DNA from: Globodera rostochiensis
Lineage: Eukaryota; Nematoda; Chromadorea; Rhabditida; Heteroderidae
Length of the DNA: 64,000 bases
Assembly (NCBI GenBank): GCA_018350325.1
Contig: JAEVLN010000016.1
Coordinates: 796,193 to 860,192, forward strand
Direction of reading: 5' to 3'
Program-made: the position numbers and the translations under genes
Shown: positions 22,543-33,015 of the stretch, piece after piece
Layout of the letters: each line of letters starts with the position of its first letter
Position numbering within the stretch: the stretch's first letter is position 1
The notes under the pieces: model-generated
Seen by the model: only the letters and a program-made list of their open reading frames with translations
Told to the model about the DNA's origin: nothing
The model's database searches: none

Positions 22543-23546
22543 GGTAATAGCCTAGTTTGTCCCCCCCATTTTTGAAAAAAAAAAACTTTTTTTGAAGTCA
22601 TCTAAAACATGTTTCCGGGGGTTTTCGGGGTCACTGATCACGATTCTGACATTTATTTGACCCAATTCCGAACCCCGAACCCGAATTCGAACAATTTTTC
22701 GGAATTTTTTTTTTTTAATTCACATTTATTGCCCAAAATCTATTCAAATGCACGCAATGGCAAGTAACAGCACAGATAAGACTATTCACATCGGTGAATG
22801 TGACGAATATGTTCCCACAATTTATAAAATGCATCATCACCAAATCGCTTTCGCCAGAGAAATTCAGCAAAAGAATCGATTTTGGGCAATAAATGTGAAT
22901 TTAAAAAAAAAATTTCCGAAAAATTGTTCGAATTCGGGTTCGGGGTTCGGAATTGGGTAAAATAAATGTCAGAATCGTGATCATTGACCCCGAAAATCCC
23001 CGGAAACATGTTTTAGATGACTTCAAAAAAAGTTTTGGTAATACTGAAGATAGTGCCCCCCATTTTTGAAAAAATAAAATAATTTTTTTTTCTTAATCGC
23101 TAAATAGGCGTTCCTAGTGGTATTCGGAGGTGTAGAATCCGAATCTGACCTCCATTTCGACCAATTTCGAACCCCGGACCCGAATTCGAACATTTTTTAA
23201 AAATCAAATTTTCAAAAAATCAAAATTGGCCTCAAAATCATTCAAAAAACACAAACAAACATCGAAAAAGCAAATAATGGTCATTTGCATGATTTTGAGA
23301 CGTAAATGTGAATTTTAAAAATTTTTGAATTTTTCGACGAAATGTTTGAATTCGGGTCCGGGGTTCGAAATAGATCGAATCTGAGGTCAGATTCGGATTC
23401 TACGCCCATTAAATGCCCTAGAAAACACCTTTTTATCAACTTTAAAATAAACAAATAATTTTTTCAAAAATGGGGGGAGCACCATCTTCAGTATTACCAA
23501 AGTTTTTTTTTCTTCAAAAATGGGGGGGACAAACTAGACTATTACC
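22543..23546. mobile_element. Palindromic element P2 nested in P4, TSD ATCCACTC
   Basis: Ends GGTAATAGCCTAGTTTGTCC and, inverted, GGTAATAGTCTAGTTTGTCC. The 8-bp duplication ATCCACTC lies at 22535-22542 and 23547-23554. Its own length without P3 is about 530 bp, again one long hairpin. Confidence 0.9.
23037..23498. mobile_element. Palindromic element P3 nested in P2, TSD AAAGTTTT
   Basis: Ends GGTAATACTGAAGATAGTGC and, inverted, GGTAATACTGAAGATGGTGC. The 8-bp duplication AAAGTTTT lies at 23029-23036 and 23499-23506. 462 bp, palindromic throughout. Confidence 0.9.
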
Positions 23547-23581
23547 ATCCACTCCTCTCTAAACCTAACGCACGAAAAGTT

Positions 23582-23845
23582 AGACAGTAAGGTGGAAAAT
23601 AGCAGCCAAAATACCGCACACTCGACTACGGCGGCCAGTAGGTAGGGCGAGACTCCGGGCTCCAGAAGAAGTCCACGCATGACCCGGCTGGGGGTCTCGC
23701 GCGCGCCCGCTCCGCGGGTCCCCGCGCGCTCGCCCCCCAGTGGCGCTCGTCAGACTTCTTCTTCCGCCCTCCGTCTCGCCCCACTACTTGCTCCGTCATC
23801 GCATGCTCGCTGTTGGCGGGCCGTTACACGGCCTTTCATTTGGTG
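23582..23845 (-). repeat. GC-rich dispersed repeat R, copy 3 (inverted)
   Basis: Near-identical to 16317-16605 in the opposite orientation, including GGCGGGCCGTTACACGGCC and the GCGCGCGCCC core. It sits inside P4, flanked by CGAAAAGTTAGACAGTAAGG, which matches the reverse of the end of copy 1. Confidence 0.75.
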
Positions 23846-24035
23846 AATTTAAGAAAAAGTGTCATTTTCAAAAAAAGTTCGAATTCCGGTCCGGGCTTCG
23901 GAATTGGTCGAAACGGAGGTCGGATTCAGATTCTACGACCAGAAAAACCTATAGAAACTAGTTTATCTCGATATTGAACACTAAATTTTTTTTTTCAAAA
24001 AGGGGGGGGGGAACCATCTAAATACCCAATAGCCC

Positions 24036-24669
24036 CTCAAAGTTAGCCAAAAACCCATAGGGGGCCCTTTTGGGGTAATACTATGCTTTGTGCCTCCCCC
24101 CCCCTTTTTGAAAAAATAAAAGATTTTTTTAAAGTCATAAACTGGTAGGGGTCGACTGAGTCTGGTTAGAAGAGAAAAAGTTTTTGAGCGGCATAAAATT
24201 AAAAGTCAAGCAACTTATTCGAAAAATATATAACTTTCTTAAACAAAAATTAAAGCAAACAAACATAACTTATCCATCATTGAGTCAATTCTTCATGTGA
24301 TAATTTTTGGAATTTCCGGTAAGAAAATCGATTATTCTTTGGGGGTTTTGATTCTGCATGGCATATTGATGGTTGCCCAAAAAATGATACCTGGAGTTCG
24401 TTAGGCTTAGGCCTAAACCACCCTGGCTTGGGGTTTGTTAGGCTTAGGCCTATGCCACTGGCTTGGGGTTTGTTAGATTACCATTTTTTGTTTAAGAAAG
24501 ATATTTTTTTAGGATATGTTTCTTGATTTCTTTTTATTTTCAAAATTTAAAGATCAAAAAATTTTCCTGCCAACCAGACGCAGTTAGCCACCAGACTCAG
24601 TCGAGACTCAATTAGCCCAGACTCAGTTGGCCACAGTTGGGCCGTTCCCTCATAAACTCCGGGGGTTTT
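24036..24669. other. AT-rich spacer with short direct repeats
   Basis: GGCTTGGGGTTTGTTAG occurs twice at 24424-24475, each with a TTAGGCTTAGGCC. GACTCAGTT-type words repeat at 24590-24635. A fragment of a GGTAATACTATGC end with a C run lies at 24090. No gene. Confidence 0.5.
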
Positions 24670-24735
24670 CGGTGGTACCCCGCAATTCGGCGCGCACGAT
24701 TCGGCGCCGACGAGTTTTTCGTTATAACTTTGTTC

Positions 24736-26442
24736 GGTAAATACCCAATTCGTTTTTGGCCAATTCGTTTTTTACCCAATTCGTTTTTGACTCGATTCGT
24801 TTTTTTTGGGACGATTCGTTTTTTTTGGGACGATTCGTTTTTTTAGGGACGATTCGTTTTTTAGTAAGAAAAAAGCATTTATGAGCGGAATTTGAAGGTT
24901 TTATGCAACTTTTTAAGTGTATTCGGGGGTTAATAAGATCACTGATCACGAATATGACATAAGATTTATCATTTGACATCATCTAATCTATGATTTCGAC
25001 ACCTATGTTTTTGTAATTAAAAATTAAAAATTTTTTTTTTCAAAGTTGAGAAAAAGGTGTTTTTAGGGGTATTCGGGGGCGTAGAATCCGAACCCGACTC
25101 TCTTGTTGTAATTTCGTGCATTTCCAACGATTTTGAGCAATAAATGTGTTTTTTGATATTTCGAAAAAAAATTCGAATTCGGGGTGTTACGACAATTGCG
25201 GATCGGCAATTGCGGACGGGACAATTGCGGACGACAATTGCGGACGACAATTGCGGACGAGACAATTGCGGACGACAATTGCGGACGACAATTGCGGACA
25301 AGACAATTGCGGACGACAAAAATGGGTATTTAGCACAAATTAAATTTGTTGCATAGAAAAATGGCATGCTTCTGGCGCCGTTTATTAATGCGTACATCAA
25401 CAGTTAAATGATCAATGCCCCCAATTATCAATGTTGTTACTAGCCAGTCTATATTGCAATGCTCTAATTTTGATTGAAGCAGAAGATTTCAACTATCAGC
25501 ACATATTTTCAACTGTCGAAAAATTAACTGGGCGCAGTTCAGTGGACGAGATTTGCTTTTACAGTATGCGAAAAGTGCTACATTTGTTTACATTAGAAAT
25601 TTAGCAAAAGATGCGGAAGATAAAAAAGTTGGACGTTCAAAGTCAGCGATGCCGATTCTGATGATGTACGCAATGTTGAATGAAAGAAGCCTTGAATTAT
25701 TTTTATGTTGATTTTTAAAACTATTTAGGGCGTTGCATTATCAAGCTTACATAGAATTAAACCGATAAACATTTCTTAGTTAAAGTTCCGCATTTCAAAT
25801 TCAAATTATTGCCAAAAAATTTCAACAATTTCTTTTCCCGCTAGGTCAAAAAATTTAATTTGACACGTAATAAAAATTTTGCATTTTTTTCGTCCGCAAT
25901 TGTCGTCCGCAATTGTCGTCCGCAATTGTCTCGTCCGCAATTGTCGTCCGCAATTGTCGTCCGCAATTGTCTCGTCCGCAATTGTCGTCCGCAATTGTCG
26001 TCCGCAATTGTCGCGTCCGCAATTGCCGATCCGCAATTGTCGTACCGCCGAATTCGGGTCCGGGGTTCGAAATTGGTCTATATAAATATCGGATTCTGAT
26101 TCTACGCCCCGAATACCCCTAAAAACACCTTTTTCTCAACATAGAAAAAAAACATTTTTAATTTTTTTACAAAAACATAGATGTCGAAATCATAGATTAG
26201 ATGAGGTCTTATGATAAATCTGATGTCATATTCGTGATCAGCTACCTCAGTAACCCTGAATACACTTAAAAAGTTGCATAAAACCTTCAAATTCCGCTCA
26301 TAAATGCTTTTTTTTACTAAAAAACGAATCGTCCCTAAAAACGAATCGTCCCAAAAAAACGAATCATCCAAAAAAAAACGAATCGGGTCAAAAACGAATT
26401 GGGTAAAAAACGAATTGGCCAAAAACGAATTGGGGTCCGTTC
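24736..26442. mobile_element. Element E: foldback with AATTCGTTTTTTACCC arrays, TSD CTTTGTTC, nested in F
   Basis: The left arm is GGTAAATACCCAATTCG followed by repeats of GACGATTCGTTTTTTTTGG. The right arm is the inverse, ending CCAATTCG-type words and GGTCCGTTC. The 8-bp duplication CTTTGTTC lies at 24728-24735 and 26443-26450. The intact site CTTTGTTCAAAGTCAACC is seen uninterrupted in element C (about 29230). The arms include a palindrome of about 400 bp. D is inserted in its right arm. Confidence 0.87.
25184..26048. mobile_element. Element D: ACAATTGCGGACG terminal arrays, nested in E
   Basis: The left array (25190-25318) has about ten copies of ACAATTGCGGACG. The right array (25891-26045) has about twelve copies inverted. 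Outermost is ACGACAATTGCGGATCGGC at both ends. The 10-bp duplication CGAATTCGGG lies at 25174-25183 and 26049-26058. It splits the conserved TTCGAATTCGGGTCCGGGG block of E's right arm. The central 540 bp has a 38-codon open stretch (near 25491-25600) of unknown origin, possibly captured. Confidence 0.85.
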
Positions 26443-29148
26443 CTTTGTTCAAAGTCAACCGAACCAAAAATTCTTGGTATCATTCGAAAGCATGTAATAA
26501 GTAGAAGCTTACAAAGGCAAAAGCTAAGCGATTCGAATTAAACGCCACCACGACAAAAAATGGCAATTTTCGTAGGTTTTAAGCCTATAACCTTTTTTTG
26601 AAAAGACAAATCGGTTAGCTTTTGCCTTTGTAAGCTTCTACTTATTACATGCTTTCGAATGATACCAAGAATTTTTCCGAACCCTCAACCCGAATTCGAA
26701 CAATTTTTCGAAAAAAAATGCTACAAAAAATTAACATTTATTGCCCAAAATCGATTCAAATGCACGAAATAGAAAAACAGCACGGCGTCCGTGAAACAGT
26801 GCACTTGAAACCGGCAGGACGAGGAGGGGTGGCTGGAAATGCCCCGGGGAACGAGGACGGAAGCCTTGGTGGGCCAAGGTTTGAAGATGGCGTCCCACTT
26901 TTCTTCCAAGTTCGGGAGTAGGGGGTCGTCCCATTTTAAATTTTCGTGCCACAATGATTGAAGAAATAATTTGTGGCCAAGTAAGACGGGCTGAATCAAG
27001 CCAAGGAGGTTGTAAATTTCAGCAATAAAAGTTAAAAGTGTGCGTTTAGTCACGACAAAAGGGGAGGGCGGGGGGCTAATATGAAAGACCAGATCGTCCG
27101 TGTCGGTGGCCCAATCGATGCCCAAAAATTCTGGTAAAAGCCGGACAGGCGGCGGTCCTGTGCGACCAAGGCCAAACATTCGGGAGAGTTGCTGCAAAAT
27201 TCTCGAAGGTTCATGTTTGCCGATTGGAATAATGAAATTGCTGATGAGCATTTTTCCTGGCCATCAGCGGGGGATTCGGCGGAAAGGAACACGTTGTCAA
27301 CATAAATATTAGATGAAATTTCGGCCGAAAGGGGGGATGGCTTCAGTGATAAGTGGTGGAGTATGGTCGCCCCTAATAAGAAGGGGGAAAGCCGAATGGG
27401 ACGCGGGCAAAGCGGAATATTTGCAAATTTTCATACGAAAGAGGGAGGGAGGGGTCCTTAAGCCACAAAAAACGGGTACAATCTGATGGGAGGGATGTAT
27501 TGCTATTTGGAGGAATGCCTTCTCAATATCCGCGGTTATGGCAAACTTCGAGACGCGGAACCGAATGAGTTGGCCCACGAGTTTTGCGGAGACGGCCCCA
27601 ACACAGCCCAAAATTTGTGGGCAAGGAGAGGGTGGAGGGAGGGTTGATGAAGGGGAACTTGACTTGGTAACGGTTTTCGGCGAATTCGATTTCGTTTGTG
27701 AATTTCTGGAAAACAGAGGCATCGGAGAGGGGCTCCAGGGGGTCAGTAATACCGATAGTTTCCAAGGAGAAAAAATCCGCTGGGACTAAGGGGAGTTGGG
27801 TGCTAAAATTTGAAATTTGCGTGTTTGGACTAACCTTATTCGGGGGACAGGGGAATGCTCTTCCCGCAATCAGGAGGCCCAAATTTGTTTGGGTTAGATG
27901 CTGTCCGGAGGGAAGGCGGCCGGTGGAGATTGGTTCGAGTTCGTAATAATAGTCGCTCCCCAATAGAATGACTGGTCGGGCGGTCACGAGGTTGGGGAGG
28001 AGGTCCCGACAGTCAAGGAGTTCGGGGGTAAAGGGCACGAATAGGGTGAGCTGGGTAAGGTGTTGGACGGCGTTAGCCTTGACGATCACTGACTTTCCAT
28101 TTAACATTCGGATGCCGGCGGGTCGAAAAGGAAGGGAGGGTCTTACAATCCGGGGAGTTAAAGACGCCCAAACAAATAGAGGTGGGGGTCAAGGTCAGCT
28201 TCACCGCCTCAGCCGCCTGTGAAGAAATGTAGGAATTAGTGCTGCCGTCGTCCAGCAAAAGGACGCCGCTTTGGGATAGCGTCTCATTTTCGGGATTGAA
28301 AAACGTGACACGGACACATTTTAAAAGGACTGGGGGGATTGGGTGAGGGGTTGGGCCGGTTTGATGCTGGAAGTGTTGGTTTGGGAAGGGTCACTGTACT
28401 GGGGGCAAGTTGGACCTGAGGGTTGGTCAAAAGAGGGAGAGGGATGGGCATGGGCACCGGGGTTGGGGCTGTACGGGGGCCTTGCCGGCGAGGATTTCGG
28501 CTGCAGGCAGTCGATCTGCTCCTTCCGTCGGAGAATGGTTTGCAGACGGTCCTTGAGCTTGTTGGAAGACCAATCCGCTTCTTCCTCCTTCGCTTTAAAA
28601 ATTTCATCCAGCACGAAGCGGGGAAGCCGCTGCTCCACTTCCATTTGGAAGGAGGTGGTGTCGTGAGATTGATTTTGCTGGCTCATTTGCACACATATGC
28701 ATTCGATTTGGTCGACGAGGGAGCGGAGGTCGGGACAAAAGGAATCGCCGCCTCGGACGAGGGGCAATTTCCGAAGGGAGTTGTGGAGGGACCGAGCGAG
28801 GTCCTCCGGGTTATCGTAACTTTTTTTCAACAACGCTAACGCGCTCGAATAGGAGAGATCCGAAATAGGGAGGAGGCTTATGAGTGTTAGAGGGGGTTCG
28901 GATAAGCACTGCTTTAAATAGGTGAATTTAATGGAATCGGTGAGGGGGAGGTCGTCAACACTGGACTTAAAGGAGTTCCAAAAGGATTGGTATTGGACAC
29001 AGTCGCCCGAGAATTTGGGGAGTTCGGTTTTTGGAAGCTGGATGACAGAGGCATTCATATTAGTGGAGGCGGGGCGCGGAGTACTTTGGGGGTGGCGGCT
29101 TCCAACGACGGGCGTTGAGAGCGCATGGTGCGAGAATAATCCCGAAGA

Positions 29149-29599
29149 CGGTACACCTCGATTCGGCGCGCACGTTACGGCGCGCACGATTCAGCGCGGC
29201 ACGATTAGGCGCCGAAGTTTGAAACGTTATAACTTTGTTCAAAGTCAACCAAACCAAACATTCTTGGTATCATACGAAAGCTCTTAGTATGCTGAACCTT
29301 TGATCAAGCTTAAGCTAACCGATTTGTCTTTTCAAAAAAAAGTCATAGCTTAAAACGTGTAAAAATCTCAATTTTCCGTGCTTTTTTTGCGCGGCTGAGT
29401 CATAACTTTTTTTATTTAAAAGTCGAATCGGTTAGCTTTTGCCTTTGTAAGCTTCTACTCATGCATGCTTTCGAATGATACCAAGAATGTTCGGTTTGGT
29501 TGACTTTGAACAAAGTTATAACTTTACAAACTTCGGCGCCGAATCGTGCCGCGCCGAATCGTGCGCGCCGAAACGTGCGCGCCGAATCGTGGTGTTCCG
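29149..29599. mobile_element. Element C: complete TTCGGCGCG foldback in BEL/Pao gag, 9-bp TSD TCCCGAAGA
   Basis: Ends CGGTACACCTCGATTCGGCG and, inverted, CGGAACACCACGATTCGGCG. The arms of about 100 bp run through GTTATAACTTTGTTCAAAG. The direct duplication TCCCGAAGA lies at 29140-29148 and 29600-29608. 451 bp, no coding capacity. It is the intact short version of the family to which A, B and F belong. Confidence 0.9.
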
Positions 29600-29674
29600 T
29601 CCCGAAGACGCTTCAATGTTTGGGGGTAGGGGTTGGCGGCGACGAAGTCATCGAAGAGTGTGTTGTCCTGTATT

Positions 29675-30296
29675 GGGAACAGTTCAACTCGCCGACGCCG
29701 ACATGTCAACTCGCCGACGGTTGACTCGCCGATGGTTTAACTCGCCGACGGTCGACTCGCCGATAATAGTTCATTCCTGTTTTTATCTATCAACTCAAAT
29801 TTTTGAATTTAAAAAGTTAGCTTTGTAAAAATCACAATTTTGTTCTGGGAAAAAAATTGCGCCAATCATGAAGAATTGGGGGCTCGACCGAAAAAATGTT
29901 AAAATTTAGATGTTTATATTTATTTCCCAAAATTTCTTTAAAAATGCATGTTTTCTAGAATAAATATAAGCTTAGGCAGCGAATCCGGTTTTCCGAATGT
30001 CTAACCCCAAACCCAAATTCGAACATTTTTCAATATTTCAAAAACAATTCCTCTTTTTGGGTTGACTAATTTTTTAATTCCGACATATTTTCCCTCTGAA
30101 CTACCTAGATTGAGATTTTTACAAATCTAACTTTTTAAATTCAAAAATTTGAGTTGATAGATAAAAACAGGAATGAACTATTATCGGCGAGTCGACCGTC
30201 GGCGAGTTAAACCATCGGCGAGTCAACCGTCGGCGAGTTGACATGTCGGCGAGTCGGCGTCGGCGAGTCGACCATCGGCGAGTTGACATGTACCTC
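29675..30296. mobile_element. Element G: CAACTCGCCGACG arrays, TSD CCTGTATT, in BEL/Pao gag
   Basis: The left array (29683-29765) and right array (30183-30290) are inverted copies of GTTGACTCGCCGA(T/C)GG-type words, followed inward by TTCATTCCTGTTTTTATC in both arms. The duplication CCTGTATT lies at 29667-29674 and 30297-30304. 622 bp with a short AT-rich centre. Confidence 0.88.
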
Positions 30297-30525
30297 CCTG
30301 TATTCGCTCCGCTCCGGTCATGTTCGTGCGCAATGCCATCCATTTGTCGATGGGATCCGCGATCTGCGCCGTGATTTCCCGCGTGTACTTGTCCTCGTCT
30401 TCCAAGTCACGGAGGCAGTTTTGGATGAGACAGGAGAATTCCACCTCGGTTTGCCCTGGGGGACGGGCGGGGACGGGGAAAGTCCGTGAGTCGTTCAAAA
30501 TTTCGAGGGCCTCAGTGTGCAATAA

Positions 30526-30893
30526 AAAGGAAAAAGTACACCCCTAAGAATCGACTTCCCCCCCCCCCCCCCGAAAATTTTTCCTAGAACGGCCCTGGAG
30601 GAGTTGATTGGTATATGATTCGACGGAAAAGATTTTACCCCCGTAAACGACATTTTAGCCAAAATGCTACAAAAAAGCCCAAAACATTTTGTCTAATGCT
30701 GTTTCTCTAATTTGTTATACCGCGTTAAACAAAACAATTTGTTTTTTGTCGCTTTACTTTTGCCCGCCACTGTAGCATCATAAAAATTGCAATCTTTCTT
30801 TAATATGCGCGCGCCTGTTTATTCCCTCGAATACGGTGCTGGTTATATTTCCGTTTATACTTTAGAAAGTCAAAAATAATAATTTGGATTAAA
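30526..30893. other. Cyclophilin upstream region
   Basis: It has a C run with CCGAAAATTTTTCCTAGAACGGCCCTGG at 30558-30600, a MITE end. The last 200 bp before the ATG at 30894 is AT-rich, and TTTAGAAAGTCAAAA (about 30861) may hold a trans-splice acceptor. Confidence 0.4.
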
Positions 30894-32524
<1,631 letters not shown>

Positions 32525-33015
32525 ATGTGTGAAAATGGCGTCAGCAAAAGCATTTAGGAAAGTTTTGGATATTTAATAGTTGTGGCGTCATTTGTTGTTT
32601 TATCTTTCAATATTTTCTCGTGGCCGTTGTCATCTTAATTTTGTTTTGCGGTCTAAACATGGATAAATGCTGTGTTGGGTCGTCCAGATTGATATTTATT
32701 GAGCACAATAAATAATGGTCAAACAACTGACAAAAAAGAGTGTAATCACAATTAATCATCAAACCAAATGATTTGTTAAAAGCGTATGGGTGTAATGAAT
32801 GGATTGGCAGAGGGGGAAGGGTGGGTCGTGCAAGGAAAGTGCCGTGGGGATTGCAGCGAAAAGGAAGGAGGGGGGGGGGGTATTTGGCCCATGTTGGTCT
32901 GGATTGGCTCGGTGAAACCTTTTTTGGGTGCCTGGAAATGTGGGGAAAAGCTCGTGTCCGACTTACAGACTGAAAGTAACCCCGGGGTCAACTTTCAGAT
33001 CGACCGGTGCTGCCG
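32525..33015. other. 3' flanks of cyclophilin and the ERICH3-like gene (convergent)
   Basis: Contains the AATAAA at 32707 and a G run at 32871. No gene signal otherwise. Confidence 0.5.

Larger units (their letters stand above)
22314..24027. mobile_element. Palindromic element P4, outermost of a nested stack, TSD AATAGCCC
   Basis: Left arm GGTAATTATTTAGATGG plus CCCCCC. The right arm is inverted (CCATCTAAATACCC). The 8-bp direct duplication AATAGCCC lies at 22306-22313 and 24028-24035. The arms share TATAGGTTTTTCCGGTCGTA and the AACCCCGGACCCGAATTC-type block. P2, P3 and the third R copy are inserted in it. Confidence 0.82.
24670..26675. mobile_element. Element F: TTCGGCGCG family, right end missing
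   Basis: Left end CGGTGGTACCCCGCAATTCGGCGCG. The body GTTATAACTTTGTTC ... AAAGTCAACCGAACC continues on the far side of element E. The central inverted pair GGTATCATTCGAAAGCATG (about 26478 and 26670) matches element C. The expected right arm of TTCGGCGC words is absent and a palindrome-family arm follows, so F is truncated. Confidence 0.7.
26768..30525 (-). pseudogene. Broken BEL/Pao LTR-retrotransposon (gag, protease, reverse transcriptase, Pao A17 region)
   Basis: On the minus strand, from high to low coordinates: the start of gag (30522-30306), the DUF1759-type gag middle (29140-28321, with LPKFSGDCVQYQSFWNSF), an aspartic protease region with DDGSTNSYI (about 28258), reverse transcriptase with ITADIEKAFLQIAIH (about 27520), and the Pao peptidase-A17-type block TKRTLLTFIAEIYNLLGLIQ and KWDDPLLPNLEEKW (26990-26880). 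Frames shift several times, no integrase and no LTRs are visible, and the 3' part stops at 26768, next to a palindrome-family arm. Elements C and G interrupt gag. It is not functional. Confidence 0.88.

Noticed and set aside
24400..24480. TTAGGCTTAGGC, the nematode telomere repeat
   Set aside because: Only two units at each of two spots inside a longer direct repeat; not an interstitial telomere tract.
28343..28839. Plus-strand ORFs in the BEL/Pao region
   Set aside because: Antisense shadows of the gag frame; no domain.
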